DNA of 64,000 bases from Geobacter sp. (GTDB lineage: Bacteria; Desulfobacterota; Desulfuromonadia; Geobacterales; Geobacteraceae), in the NCBI GenBank assembly GCA_003490025.1, contig DNJC01000127.1, positions 3,162 through 67,161 of the forward strand, read 5' to 3'. Positions within the stretch are counted from its first letter, which is position 1, and the number at the start of each line of letters is the position of its first letter. Positions 1 to 8,701 of this stretch are shown one piece after another. A program made the position numbers and the translations under genes. Below the pieces are notes generated by a model. It was not told where the DNA came from and did not search any database. It saw nothing but the letters and a program-made list of their open reading frames with translations.

Positions 1-240
1 GGCGAGCTGATCATCATCGACGAGTGCATGACCCCCGACTCCAGCCGCTTCTGGCCGAAGGAGAGCTACCAGCCGGGCGGCCCGCAGCCCTCCTTCGACA
101 AGCAGTTCCTGCGGGACTACCTGGAGACGCTCGACTGGGGCAAGACCGCGCCCGCGCCGCCGCTGCCGGCCGAGATCGTGGAGAAGACCGGCGAGAAGTA
201 CATGGAAGCCCTCGTGAAACTGACCGGCAAGGGGATCTGA
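1..240 (+). CDS. purC: Phosphoribosylaminoimidazole-succinocarboxamide synthase, C-terminal part
   Basis: This is the last 79 residues of PurC (SAICAR synthase), which joins CAIR and aspartate using ATP in purine biosynthesis. The frame is open from base 1, so the gene starts outside the window. The segment TPDSSRFWP followed by QPSFDKQFLRDYLE and the tail APPLPAEIVEKT are hallmark C-terminal PurC sequences. The stop is followed directly by a strong intrinsic terminator, so this gene ends its transcription unit. The family assignment is clear; only the N-terminus is missing. Confidence 0.93.
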   Translation, partial: GELIIIDECMTPDSSRFWPKESYQPGGPQPSFDKQFLRDYLETLDWGKTAPAPPLPAEIVEKTGEKYMEALVKLTGKGI

Positions 241-252
241 CCTCTTAACGAC

Positions 253-290
253 AACCCCGCCCTCACCATGGGGGCGGGGTTTTTCTTTTT
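253..290 (+). terminator. Intrinsic terminator after purC
   Basis: A 10-bp perfect stem AACCCCGCCC / GGGCGGGGTT closes a 10-nt loop and runs straight into TTTTCTTTTT. It lies 12 bases after the purC stop. Confidence 0.88.
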
Positions 291-317
291 GTGGGAGATG
301 AATCGGGCTCAATAGCG

Positions 318-450
318 AAGCCCCCCTCCCGGCCTCCCCCCTCCCGGCCTCCCCCCTCCGGGGGAAGGAGGCGTCTTGTCCCCCTCCCCCCCGTGGGAGG
401 CGTCTCGCCCCCATTTCCCGCCCCCGGAGGGGGAGGGTCAGGGAGGGGGA
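318..450. repeat. C/G-tract repeat region, REP-like
   Basis: Two near-identical tandem copies of a CCCCCCTCCCGGCCT unit are followed by CCCCTCC and GGGGGAGGG blocks that can pair. Related C-rich/G-rich palindromic blocks recur at about 7796-7838, 8630-8668 and 40900-40935. They look like dispersed intergenic palindromes common in this group of bacteria. There is no coding sequence here that fits its neighbours. Confidence 0.5.
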
Positions 451-491
451 ATTTTGCCGCCGTCCAACGCCCGCCGCCGAAAGGACACCCA

Positions 492-1217
492 ATGTTCAGC
501 AAGAACCTGATCGCGGCCGTCACCATCGCCGCCACCTGCAGCTGCGCCTGTGCCGCCCCCCCTGCCGCCCCCCCTGCCGCCTCGACCGAAGCGGTGAAAC
601 CTGGCAAGGTGCCCGCCCCTGCCGAGGCGGTGAAACCTTCCAAGCTCCCCGCCGAGATCGCCGTCGGGCGCTTCAGCGCCTCGGACTTCACCGGCTGGAG
701 CGACAAGGGGTTCAAGGGGAAGACGAGCTACGCCTTTGCGGACGGCGCGCTGAAGGCGCACAGCGTCCAGGGGGCGTCGGGAAAGATCCGGAAGCTCTCG
801 GTCGACACGCGGCTCTATCCGAGGCTCACCTGGAGCTGGAAGATCGAGCACACGCTGAAGCGCGAGGACATCACCGCGAAAAGCGGCGACGACTTCGCGG
901 CGCGGGTCTACGTGATATTCCCGCGCACCCTTTTCTGGAAGACCAAGGCGATCAGTTACGTCTGGGCGGCCAGGATGCCCAAGGGAACCAGCGCGGCCAG
1001 CCCCTACACGGACAAATCGGTCATCGTCGCCGTGGAGAGCGGCGACGCCAAGGCGGGAACCTGGCTTATGGAGGAGAGGGACATCTACGAGGATTACAAG
1101 AGGATCTTCGGAGAAGAGCCCCCCCTCTTGGGGGGGGTTGCGATCATGACGGACACCGATGACACGAAGGACGAGGCGACAGCGTGGTACGGAGACATCA
1201 CGCTGCACACGCCGTGA
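492..1217 (+). CDS. DUF3047 domain-containing exported protein
   Basis: This is a 241-residue protein of unknown function in the DUF3047 family. Residues 1-23 form a signal peptide with a Cys/Ala-rich end (CSCACAA), so it is probably secreted or lipid-anchored. A Pro/Ala/Lys-rich linker repeats the element EAVKP at about 35-60. The folded part starts near IAVGRFSASDFTGW and contains the family segments YPRLTWSWKIE, ARVYVIFP and ISYVWA. The ATG at 492 is preferred over upstream in-frame codons because the signal peptide starts there and the upstream part is repeat sequence. DUF3047 proteins are thought to bind carbohydrate or lipid at the cell surface, but no activity is shown here. Confidence 0.85.
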   Translation: MFSKNLIAAVTIAATCSCACAAPPAAPPAASTEAVKPGKVPAPAEAVKPSKLPAEIAVGRFSASDFTGWSDKGFKGKTSYAFADGALKAHSVQGASGKIRKLSVDTRLYPRLTWSWKIEHTLKREDITAKSGDDFAARVYVIFPRTLFWKTKAISYVWAARMPKGTSAASPYTDKSVIVAVESGDAKAGTWLMEERDIYEDYKRIFGEEPPLLGGVAIMTDTDDTKDEATAWYGDITLHTP

Positions 1218-1224
1218 CTCCCCG

Positions 1225-1581
1225 CTACCCTATCATCTTGGCGAGCCGCGACCTCTCCTTCACCAGGCGCGCCTCCCCTTCTTCTATGGCCTTCAAAAGC
1301 CCCTTCTTGGCCCCGTAGGCCATGTCTTTTCCCTTCTCCAGGATCTCGGACGCCCGGTCCCCCACCGCCTCGGCCATGTCCGTCACCTGCTCGGTGAAAT
1401 CCTCGACGGCCTCCAAGGCCTCCTCCCCCTTGCGGCGCGCCTTCTTCGCGTAGCGGCCGATCTCCTTGCGGGTCTTGTCGCCGCTTTGCGGCGCGTACAG
1501 GAGCGCGATGCCGGCGCCGAGTATCCCCCCCGCCAACAGCATGAGCGCCCCAACCATCACCTTGTTTTCCCTGTCCGACAT
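1225..1581 (-). CDS. YtxH domain-containing protein
   Basis: This is a 118-residue protein with one N-terminal membrane segment (about residues 9-29, a Gly/Ala/Leu-rich helix) followed by the YtxH signature LLYAPQSGDKTRKEI. A long charged amphipathic helix then extends to the C-terminus. YtxH proteins are small inner-membrane proteins with no established biochemical role and are often linked to stress. A second, shorter YtxH gene lies at 6245-6472. The gene is convergent with the DUF3047 gene, with 7 bases between the stops. Confidence 0.82.
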   Translation of the reverse strand: MSDRENKVMVGALMLLAGGILGAGIALLYAPQSGDKTRKEIGRYAKKARRKGEEALEAVEDFTEQVTDMAEAVGDRASEILEKGKDMAYGAKKGLLKAIEEGEARLVKERSRLAKMIG

Positions 1582-1737
1582 ATGTCCTCCTTGACTTGCT
1601 GGTGATTTTCAACGCAGTTGAAATACTACCCGAAGGCGCTCGTTTGCCAAGCAATCATTCTCATTATTGCTTTGAAGGGGAGTTCTATCCGTGTATAGTT
1701 TAACCGTTGCCGGCAATTCCAAATAAAGAGGTAAGTC

Positions 1738-2850
1738 ATGGACCAGAAATTCGATGTATTGATAGTCGGGGGTGGCCCGGGTGGAGTCGCGGCTGCGTAC
1801 CTTTGTCACAAGAACGGACTGTCGCACCTGCTGATCGAGTCGGGGAAATCGGTCTTCCAGGGGATCGCCAACACCTACCCCGAAGGGAAGAACGTCTACC
1901 CCTCCAAACCAAAGGACAACCCGGAGCCGTTCCTGGTCGAGGAGCTGCGGCCGCCCGACAAGCCGGTGACGGTCGAGAAGTACATCCAGTACGTGCAGCA
2001 TTTCGTACAGCACGAGGGGCTGAACGTCCTTACCGAGACGCAGTTCGAGAACATCGAGGACGGGCGGGAATACCTCAAGGTGACGACCTCGAAGGGGGCC
2101 TTCCAGGCGAGGAAGGTGCTTCTCGCCTTCGGCAGTTCCATCCCCAAGGAACTCTCCGTGTACGGCGACGCCAAGATGGTGGCCAAGAGCCTCGACGACC
2201 CGAAGAAGTACATCGGGGTGCGGACCCTGGTGATCGGAGGCGGCAACAGCGCGGCCGACGTGATCATCTCGATCCTGAAGGAAAAGCGGACCGTGAACGA
2301 CAAGGAGCCGGTCTACTGGGCGCACGTGGCCGAGACCTTCGACGTCAACAAGGAGACGGCGCAGCGCCTGGGGGAGGAACTCCTTCTGGGCGGCAACATC
2401 CGGCTCATGCCGGGGGCGACACCCAGGATCGGCGAGGTGGACGACGAGGGGGTGGACCGCCTGGTGATCCGGGTGAGCGAGGACAAGCTCCCCGGCGGGA
2501 TCGAGCGCTACCACGCCATGAGCTTCCCGATGAAGAACGTCATCGCCTGCATCGGGAGCCAGGGACCGCTCTCCATCTACGACAAGATCGGCGTGCAGAC
2601 CATCGCCTGCGCGGAAGGGGTCTGCCAGGTGGCCAAGGAAGGGGACAGGCTCCTGCTCCTCACGGCGGACTTCGAGTCGACCAGGAAAGGGGTGTTCGTG
2701 ATAGGGGGCGCCATCTCCCCGGCCTACATGCGGATCAGCAAGGGGGCCATCCAGGAGGAGCGGCACCCCAACCTGATCTACACGGCGGTGAACGACGCGC
2801 ACCACGTGGTCCAGGCGATCCTCGCCAGGCTCAAGAAACAAACGGCATAA
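1738..2850 (+). CDS. FAD/NAD(P)-binding oxidoreductase (thioredoxin-reductase-like fold)
   Basis: This 370-residue flavoprotein has an N-terminal dinucleotide-binding motif, VLIVGGGPGGVAAAY (residues 7-21), for FAD. A second motif, TLVIGGGNSAAD (about 163-174), is for NAD(P)H. The overall layout is that of the YpdA/thioredoxin-reductase family, but the CxxC redox pair of true thioredoxin reductases is absent. It may therefore act as a low-molecular-weight thiol-disulfide or ferredoxin-NADP-type reductase. An AGAGG-like ribosome site precedes the ATG, and a strong terminator follows the stop. The substrate is unknown. Confidence 0.8.
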   Translation: MDQKFDVLIVGGGPGGVAAAYLCHKNGLSHLLIESGKSVFQGIANTYPEGKNVYPSKPKDNPEPFLVEELRPPDKPVTVEKYIQYVQHFVQHEGLNVLTETQFENIEDGREYLKVTTSKGAFQARKVLLAFGSSIPKELSVYGDAKMVAKSLDDPKKYIGVRTLVIGGGNSAADVIISILKEKRTVNDKEPVYWAHVAETFDVNKETAQRLGEELLLGGNIRLMPGATPRIGEVDDEGVDRLVIRVSEDKLPGGIERYHAMSFPMKNVIACIGSQGPLSIYDKIGVQTIACAEGVCQVAKEGDRLLLLTADFESTRKGVFVIGGAISPAYMRISKGAIQEERHPNLIYTAVNDAHHVVQAILARLKKQTA

Positions 2851-2877
2851 AAAAAGGGGGCCATCAAGGCCCCCTTT
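2851..2877. terminator. Bidirectional intrinsic terminator
   Basis: The stem GGGGGCC / GGCCCCC with loop ATCAA is flanked by AAAAA and TTT. It separates the flavoprotein gene from the convergent TPR gene. Confidence 0.8.
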
Positions 2878-2907
2878 CACGTTACAGTTACTCCCCTACC
2901 CTTCGGA

Positions 2908-3702
2908 TCAGCCGCGCAGCTCTTCCTTGAGCCCCTCGACCACCGCCTTCACCTCGGCTATCATCTCGCGCGCCTGCGGCGAGTGCTCCTTCTTCAGGTA
3001 GTTCTCGAAATGCTTGATCGCCTCGGCGGTCCGGTCCTCGTCGATGCAGATGTTGCCGAGGGTCAGGTAGCTCATGGTGAACTCCGGGTCCAGCCGGATC
3101 GCCTCCAGGGTCTCACGCTCGGCCGCCTCGAGGTCGTCCATGTCGTAGTAGAGTTCCCCCAGGTTGAAACGGGCGGTGGCGTCGGTCGGGTCGATCTCGA
3201 TGCCGCGGTGGTAGGCGGCTATCGCCTTGTCGTTCTCGCCCAGGCCGTAGTAGAGGTCTCCCATCGCGTTCAGCGCGAAGACGTTGTTGGGGTCGAATTC
3301 GAGCGCCCTCTCGAACGCCTTCAGCGCTTCGTCCGTCCGCTCCATGGCGTTGTAGACGAGCCCCATGCTGACGTAGCCGTCGCAATCCTTGGGGCTCAGC
3401 TCGGTGACCTTGCGGTAGCAGGCGAGCGCGTCCTTGTGCTTGCCCGCCTCGAAGTAGATGTCGCCCAGAGCGGTGAGACCGTCGAGGTCCGCCGGCGCGA
3501 GTTCCAACCCTTTGCGCAGGGCGGCGATGGCGTCGTCGCTTTTTCCCGATTCGGAGTACGCCTCGCCGAGATAAAAGTACCCTTCGGCGTTGCCCGGATC
3601 CGCCGTGGTGCAACCCTTGAAGGCCTCGATGGCCGCGGCGTACTCACCGGATTCCATCAGGGCTATGCCGTTGGACAGATTTTCGTCAAAAGTCGTTCCC
3701 AT
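2908..3702 (-). CDS. Tetratricopeptide repeat protein
   Basis: This 264-residue soluble protein consists almost entirely of TPR units of 34 residues. Seven successive helical pairs are visible, with typical cores such as AEGYFYLGEAY, ALNAMGDLYYGLG and ARFNLGELYYDM. There is no signal peptide, so it is probably a cytoplasmic scaffold protein. The ATG at 3702 is chosen because GGAGG lies five bases upstream; a GTG two codons earlier overlaps that ribosome site. No partner is identifiable from the neighbourhood. Confidence 0.85.
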   Translation of the reverse strand: MGTTFDENLSNGIALMESGEYAAAIEAFKGCTTADPGNAEGYFYLGEAYSESGKSDDAIAALRKGLELAPADLDGLTALGDIYFEAGKHKDALACYRKVTELSPKDCDGYVSMGLVYNAMERTDEALKAFERALEFDPNNVFALNAMGDLYYGLGENDKAIAAYHRGIEIDPTDATARFNLGELYYDMDDLEAAERETLEAIRLDPEFTMSYLTLGNICIDEDRTAEAIKHFENYLKKEHSPQAREMIAEVKAVVEGLKEELRG

Positions 3703-3802
3703 TGCCACCTCCCGACATCTGCTGCATATTATTGGCGCACACTATAGCAGAGATGGGGGGGCTTTGCCAACTTTAACAGCCGTTAAAATAGCATTAAAAA
3801 GC

Positions 3803-3830
3803 TTCACATCCTATTTTTCTCATTTATACT
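3803..3830 (+). promoter_or_regulatory. Candidate sigma-70 promoter of ptsP
   Basis: TTCACA and TATACT are separated by 16 bases in an AT-rich stretch, about 28 bases before the ptsP start codon. This is pattern matching only. Confidence 0.45.
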
Positions 3831-3858
3831 GCCCTAATCAATTGTAAAGGGGACGGCA

Positions 3859-6198
3859 ATGCCAGACGAGACCGGAGAAAAACTGGGTCTGAGGACACTG
3901 GAGGACATCAGCGCACTGATCCTTCACTCCCACGACTTGCAGGAGACTCTGGACAACATAGTGAACCTCGTGGCCAAGAGAATGGCGTCCGACGTCTGCT
4001 CAATTTATCTCCTGGAGGAGGACGGCGAGACACTCAGGCTGCACGCCACCCGCGGCCTCTCCAGGCTCTCGGTCGGCATCACCATGAAGACCTCGGAAGG
4101 CCTCACCGGCCTCGCCATCGAGCAGCGCGGGGTGGTTGCGACCGACAACGCCCCGCGGCACCCGCGCTACAAGTATTTCCGTCAGACCAAGGAGGAGAAG
4201 GTCCTCTCCTTCCTGGGGGTCCCCTTCTTCGAGAGGAACAACCCGATCGGGGTCCTCGTCATCCAGAACCGCGAGGCGCGCACTTTCACCCCCCAGGAGA
4301 TCAGCGCCGTCTCCACCATCGCCTGGCAGATCTCCAGCATCGTCTCCAACGCCAAGCTCCTCGATTCCGTCACGAAGAAGGAGGAGGAGCGCGCCTTCTA
4401 CGCGGCCGAGGTGGACCGTCTCAAGAAGAGCGGCGTCCTCAAGGACCCCGGCCGTCCCGGCCGCAAGGGGCGCAACCCCGCCGCCCTGCATGGCATCGCC
4501 ATCTCCCCCGGCTTCGCCCTCGGCAAGATCTCCGTGGTGAACAGGGGGGCAAGCGAGGAGGCGCTCCTCGAGCACGCCCTCCCCCGCGCGGAGGAGCAGA
4601 CGAGGTTCATGCACGCGCTGGAAAAGGCGCGCATCCACACAATCTACATGGAGAAGCGGGTCGGGCAGATCCTCTCCGAGGCGGACGCCTCGATCTTCCA
4701 CAGCCACCTGATGATCCTTGAGGACCGCGGCTTCATCCGCAAGATCAGCGCGCTCATCGACGAGGGAGTGGGCGCGTACAGGGCGGTGAACCAGGTGGTC
4801 TCCGACTACGTGGCCGCCTTCTCCAGGATGGAAGACCCGTACCTGCGGGAGCGCTCCGCGGACATGGAGGACATCGGGAGAAGGATCTGCGACTCCCTGA
4901 ACGGAAGCGGCAAGCATAAGGAGAAGCTCAAGGAAAACCGGATCATCGTCGCGCGCGAACTCCTCCCTTCCGACCTCGCCATCATGGACCACGGCAAGGT
5001 GATCGGCATCGCCACCGAGAAGGGGAACCAGTACGCCCATGCGGCCATCATGGCCCGCGCCCTCGGCATCCCGGCCGTCTTCGGGGTGGAGGGGCTCCTG
5101 AAGGAGGTGGGAGCGAGGAACGAGGTGGTGGTCGACGGCAACTCGGGCTGCGTCTACATCAACCCCGACCAGACCGTGAAGCAGGAGTACGTGAGGCTGC
5201 AGGGGGAGTTCGACCAGAAGCAGCGCGCCCTGGAAGGGATCCGCGACCTCCCGGCGCAAACAACCGACGGCTGCACCGTTTCCCTTCTGGCGAACGTGGG
5301 GCTTTTGAGCGACCTCAAGGTGGCGCACCTGCACGGCGCCGAGGGGGTCGGGCTGTACCGCACCGAGTTCCCCTTCATGAGCCGCAGCTCGTTTCCGGGA
5401 CGGCAGGAGCAGGCGGCCATCTACCGGAAGGTGCTGGAGGAATTCCCCGGGCTTCCCGTCACCATCAGGACGCTCGACATAGGGGGAGACAAGGAACTCT
5501 CCTACTTCAAGCATCCCAAGGAGGACAACCCGTTCCTCGGCTGGCGCTCGATGCGGATTTCCCTGGAGCGCGAGGACATCTTCAAGGAGCAGCTTGCGGC
5601 GGTGCTGATCGCCTCCGCGCACGGTACCTGCAACCTGATGTTCCCGATGATCTCGGGTGTGGACGAGGTGCGGCGGATAAAGACGATACTAAAAGAGGTG
5701 CAGGGGGAACTGACGCGGGAGGGGAAGGCTTTCGATCCCCATATCGGGCTCGGGATAATGGTGGAACTCCCCGCGGCGGTGGTGGTCGCGGACATGCTGG
5801 CCCGAGAGGTCGACTATTTCAGCATAGGGACCAACGACCTGATCCAGTACACCCTCGCCTGCGACCGGAACAACCCGCGGGTGAAGAAATGGTACGATCC
5901 GTATCACCCGGCGGTCCTGCATTCGATCAAGAGGGTAGCCGATGCGGCTGCGGGCGCCGGGAAGCCGGCGTCGCTGTGCGGAGAGATGGCGGGCGAGCCC
6001 GTCAATGCGGTACTGCTTATGGGGCTTGGCCTCAGGAGCTTCAGCCTTTCGGCGCCGAATATCCCGGCGGTGAAAGAGGCGATACGTCGCGTTTCGCTGG
6101 CCGACGCAAAGCGGATCGCGGCGGCGGTGCTCGCCATGGCGAGCGCGCAGGAGATAAGGAACTACCTGGCAACGGTGCAGCGGGAGCTGTCTCTCTAG
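3859..6198 (+). CDS. ptsP: Phosphoenolpyruvate-protein phosphotransferase PtsP (EI-Ntr) with GAF domain
   Basis: This 779-residue enzyme I of the nitrogen-related PTS autophosphorylates from PEP and passes phosphate to NPr. Residues 1-165 are a GAF sensor domain. The swivelling phosphohistidine domain follows at about 210-455, and the PEP-binding TIM barrel fills the rest. The phosphoryl-accepting His is in YAHAAIMARALGIPAV (His394). The barrel contains GLYRTEFPFM, the family segment MVELPAAV, GTNDLIQYTLACDRNN, and the catalytic Cys707 in LCGEMAGEP. The residues just before the His read KGNQ instead of the usual GG-x-TS, which is unusual. A ribosome site AAGGGGA precedes the ATG. Confidence 0.92.
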   Translation: MPDETGEKLGLRTLEDISALILHSHDLQETLDNIVNLVAKRMASDVCSIYLLEEDGETLRLHATRGLSRLSVGITMKTSEGLTGLAIEQRGVVATDNAPRHPRYKYFRQTKEEKVLSFLGVPFFERNNPIGVLVIQNREARTFTPQEISAVSTIAWQISSIVSNAKLLDSVTKKEEERAFYAAEVDRLKKSGVLKDPGRPGRKGRNPAALHGIAISPGFALGKISVVNRGASEEALLEHALPRAEEQTRFMHALEKARIHTIYMEKRVGQILSEADASIFHSHLMILEDRGFIRKISALIDEGVGAYRAVNQVVSDYVAAFSRMEDPYLRERSADMEDIGRRICDSLNGSGKHKEKLKENRIIVARELLPSDLAIMDHGKVIGIATEKGNQYAHAAIMARALGIPAVFGVEGLLKEVGARNEVVVDGNSGCVYINPDQTVKQEYVRLQGEFDQKQRALEGIRDLPAQTTDGCTVSLLANVGLLSDLKVAHLHGAEGVGLYRTEFPFMSRSSFPGRQEQAAIYRKVLEEFPGLPVTIRTLDIGGDKELSYFKHPKEDNPFLGWRSMRISLEREDIFKEQLAAVLIASAHGTCNLMFPMISGVDEVRRIKTILKEVQGELTREGKAFDPHIGLGIMVELPAAVVVADMLAREVDYFSIGTNDLIQYTLACDRNNPRVKKWYDPYHPAVLHSIKRVADAAAGAGKPASLCGEMAGEPVNAVLLMGLGLRSFSLSAPNIPAVKEAIRRVSLADAKRIAAAVLAMASAQEIRNYLATVQRELSL

Positions 6199-6244
6199 CA
6201 GGGCCCCCTAGCCCCTAGTCCCTGATTTTTAGCCCCTGTTTTTC

Positions 6245-6472
6245 TTAAATCCAGCAGTCGCCGCCGTCGTAGTTCAGCGGATCGCCCTTCGCGGTCTTAC
6301 CCTTACCCTTGACGCAGCTTTTCAGCTTCACGAGGGCCTCTTCCTTCGCCTCACCCAGCTTCTCGCGGACTTCGCGCCCGGTCTTGGGGGTAAACAGGAG
6401 TGCGGCGCCCGCAGCAACAGCTGCTCCGGCCAAGAAGGCCAGCAGTGCGGCCTGTTCGCTTTTTTTCGACAT
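6245..6472 (-). CDS. Small YtxH domain-containing protein
   Basis: This is a 75-residue protein with an N-terminal membrane helix (about residues 7-28, Ala/Gly/Leu-rich), then FTPKTGREVREKL, the YtxH signature, and a charged helix. It ends with a short Cys/Trp tail. The ATG at 6472 is chosen because GGAGC lies at proper spacing; upstream in-frame Met codons have no ribosome site. It is related to the 118-residue YtxH protein at 1225-1581 but is not adjacent to it. The function is unknown. Confidence 0.8.
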   Translation of the reverse strand: MSKKSEQAALLAFLAGAAVAAGAALLFTPKTGREVREKLGEAKEEALVKLKSCVKGKGKTAKGDPLNYDGGDCWI

Positions 6473-6647
6473 GTGGTATCGCTCCTTCGATTCTGGAAGT
6501 TTTAACCGCGAGACAATTCTTATCATATTCCGCGTCGCAATAAAACCCCCAAGATACGGAAACTGGCATCTCCTGCCGGTTTTTTTCTAATTTGTAATCG
6601 AAATGATTAAATGCTACTATTCCGCAAAAATCCCAAAGGAGCTATTC

Positions 6648-7703
6648 ATGTTTTGCTTCAACAAAATGAGCACTCCCGCCATAGCCCTACTGCTCATGGC
6701 AACCCTCCTTCCCGTCGCGTCTTTTGCCAAGGATTCCGGTGCCAAGGGAGCAGCCAAGGAGCAGTCGAAAGAGCAGTCGAAGGAGCAGGCAAAGGACCAG
6801 GTGAAGCCCGCAGCCAGCCAGACCGTGGTGCGGATCAACGGCACCGCCATAACCCGTCTAGATGTCGATCGCGCGGTAAAGGTCATGCTGGCGCAGAACC
6901 AGATAGAACAGCCGCTCCCCCCGGAGAGCATGAAAGAGGCTGAGAGCGCCGCTCTCGAGCAACTCACCTCCGCGGAAATCCTCTACCAGGAGGCGTCCAA
7001 GCTGGCCATCAAGGACCTGGACAAGCAGATCGCCGAGAAGGTCGCGCAGAACCGGTCGAAGTTCAAATCCGACGCGGAATTCGAGGAAGCCCTCAAGGGG
7101 ATCGACATGACCGCGAAGGACTTGCACGACTTCACCCGCAAGGACATCGTCATCAACAACTTCATCCAAACGCAGTTCGCCTCGAAGGCGACCGCCACCG
7201 AGGCGGAGGCCAAGAAGTTCTATGACGACAACATGGAGCAGTACTTCAAAAAACCCGAGGTCGCCAGGGCAAGCCACATCCTGATCGGTATCGACGAGAA
7301 GGCGACCGCCGAGGAGCGGAAGAAGGCCAAGGAGAAGGCAGAGGCCCTCCTGAAGCGCATCAAGGGAGGCGAGGACTTCGCAGCCATCGCCAAGAGCGAC
7401 TCGTCCTGCCCCAGTGCGAGCCAGGGGGGGGATTTGGGTGTGTTCGGGCGCGGCCAGATGGTGCCCCCGTTCGAGGACGCCGCCTTTGGCCTCAAGCCGG
7501 GCGAGGTAAGCGGCGTGGTCGAAACCCAGTTCGGCTATCACATCATCAAACTCGTCGACAAGCAGGCGTCCAGCGCGGAGAAGTTCGAGAACGTGAAGGA
7601 CAAGATCACCGAATTCCTGAAGAAAGAGAAAATGCAGAAAGAGCTTAGCGCCTTCATCGACCAGCTGAGGAAAACCGCCAAGATCGAGCAGGAGAAGCTG
7701 TAA
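6648..7703 (+). CDS. Peptidylprolyl isomerase, PpiC/parvulin type (SurA/PrsA-like)
   Basis: This 351-residue exported folding catalyst has a signal peptide at residues 1-27 (ending VASFAKD) and a Lys/Glu/Gln-rich linker with repeated KEQ units. A SurA-type N-terminal helical domain spans about 55-195. The parvulin domain spans about 200-310, with VARASHILIGID, SCPSASQGGDLGVFGRGQMVPPFE split by short loops, and FGYHIIKL. It should assist outer-membrane or periplasmic protein folding. The ATG at 6648 is preferred because AAAGGAG precedes it and the signal peptide starts there. A bidirectional terminator follows. Confidence 0.9.
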   Translation: MFCFNKMSTPAIALLLMATLLPVASFAKDSGAKGAAKEQSKEQSKEQAKDQVKPAASQTVVRINGTAITRLDVDRAVKVMLAQNQIEQPLPPESMKEAESAALEQLTSAEILYQEASKLAIKDLDKQIAEKVAQNRSKFKSDAEFEEALKGIDMTAKDLHDFTRKDIVINNFIQTQFASKATATEAEAKKFYDDNMEQYFKKPEVARASHILIGIDEKATAEERKKAKEKAEALLKRIKGGEDFAAIAKSDSSCPSASQGGDLGVFGRGQMVPPFEDAAFGLKPGEVSGVVETQFGYHIIKLVDKQASSAEKFENVKDKITEFLKKEKMQKELSAFIDQLRKTAKIEQEKL

Positions 7704-7725
7704 CCCTCTTCGTCATCGCCAATTG

Positions 7726-7764
7726 AACAGAAAAGGCCCGCGACGATGCGGGCCTTTTCTGTTC
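7726..7764. terminator. Intrinsic terminator after the parvulin gene
   Basis: A 17-bp perfect inverted repeat with arms GAACAGAAAAGGCCCGC and GCGGGCCTTTTCTGTTC encloses a 5-base loop. The arm includes the T-run, so it works in either direction. Confidence 0.88.
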
Positions 7765-7856
7765 CTTACTAGCGATGATCTTCCGCTATCAGAATTTCCC
7801 CCTCCCCTTCAAGGGGAGGGTCGGGGTGGGGATGGGTTACATAGTGTAGATGGATG

Positions 7857-7899
7857 TGTAAAAGGGGACCAAGGCAAAAGCCCGGTCCCCTTTTTATTG
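7857..7899. terminator. Intrinsic terminator for the ferritin gene
   Basis: AAAGGGGACC pairs with GGTCCCCTTT across a short A/G/C loop, with T-rich and A-rich flanks. It lies just beyond the ferritin stop on the minus strand. A C-rich/G-rich palindrome of the dispersed type (7796-7838) sits next to it. Confidence 0.8.
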
Positions 7900-7917
7900 C
7901 TGGATGAGATAGATATT

Positions 7918-8433
7918 TCAGGGTGCGGCGGTGGGCGGCGGGACGAAGACCCGCGCCGCCATTTCGGCGTCCAGCATCAAAAGCCCCTGGCCGTTGTCGC
8001 CTATCAGCTTCAGCTTGCCGATGATGTCCCTGTCGTTTTCCTCCTCCTCGATCTGCTCGGTCACGAACCACTGCAGGAATATGTTGGTCGCGTGGTCCTT
8101 CTCGGAAAGGGCCAGGTCGGTCAACTCGTTTATCGACGAGGTGATGAACTGCTCGTGCGCCAGGGTCTGCTCCAACATGCCCAGCAGCGAAGGAAACTCG
8201 GTCGGCGGTGCGGCGACGGCGGCAAGTTCGACGTGCTCGCCGCGGCTGTTTATGAAGCTGAAGAATTTCATGGCATGCACCATCTCTTCCTGATACTGCA
8301 CCATGAACCAGTTGGCGCTCCCTTTGAGACCGATGGAGCCGGCGTACGAGGACATGGATAGGTAGAGATAGGCGGAGTATAGTTCGTTGTTCAGTTGCTT
8401 GTTCAGTGCGGCTATCAACCTCTTGCTTAGCAT
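7918..8433 (-). CDS. Ferritin (non-heme, FtnA type)
   Basis: This 171-residue iron-storage protein oxidises Fe(II) and stores it as a mineral inside a 24-subunit shell. The four-helix-bundle sequence shows NNELYSAYLYLSM (helix A with the ferroxidase Glu), YQEEMVHAMKFF (helix B, ExxH) and VTEQIEEEENDRDI (helix C). The C-terminal helix ends in a Pro/Ala-rich tail. ATG 8433 is chosen because GGGGG lies nine bases upstream; an ATG two codons earlier is too close. It stands alone between terminators. Confidence 0.93.
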   Translation of the reverse strand: MLSKRLIAALNKQLNNELYSAYLYLSMSSYAGSIGLKGSANWFMVQYQEEMVHAMKFFSFINSRGEHVELAAVAAPPTEFPSLLGMLEQTLAHEQFITSSINELTDLALSEKDHATNIFLQWFVTEQIEEEENDRDIIGKLKLIGDNGQGLLMLDAEMAARVFVPPPTAAP

Positions 8434-8701
8434 TGTCATTTCCCCCTTGTACTGCATGTATATCTGTCGTTACTTTAAGGCTTGTCACTGTTTCCTGCAG
8501 GCCCGTCCCCGTCTGACTCTTAACCTGCAGTCCTGTCACAGCTAATGATAACTCTTCTTCCGGTTAATACAATGCTTTTCGGCGAGCGTATACACTGTAG
8601 CTGAGGGGCAAAACTCCTGTGCTGAGCGACGCCCTCACCCCTGCCCTCTCCCAAAGGGCGAGGGAGTATTGACGATAGCCTTGCCCTCCCCTCTCCCGCG
8701 C

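Noticed and set aside
4000..5622. 540-codon open frame opposite ptsP
   Set aside because: Antisense shadow of a well-supported enzyme gene; composition is Val/Leu/Gly/His/Asp-rich as expected for reverse GC-rich codons.
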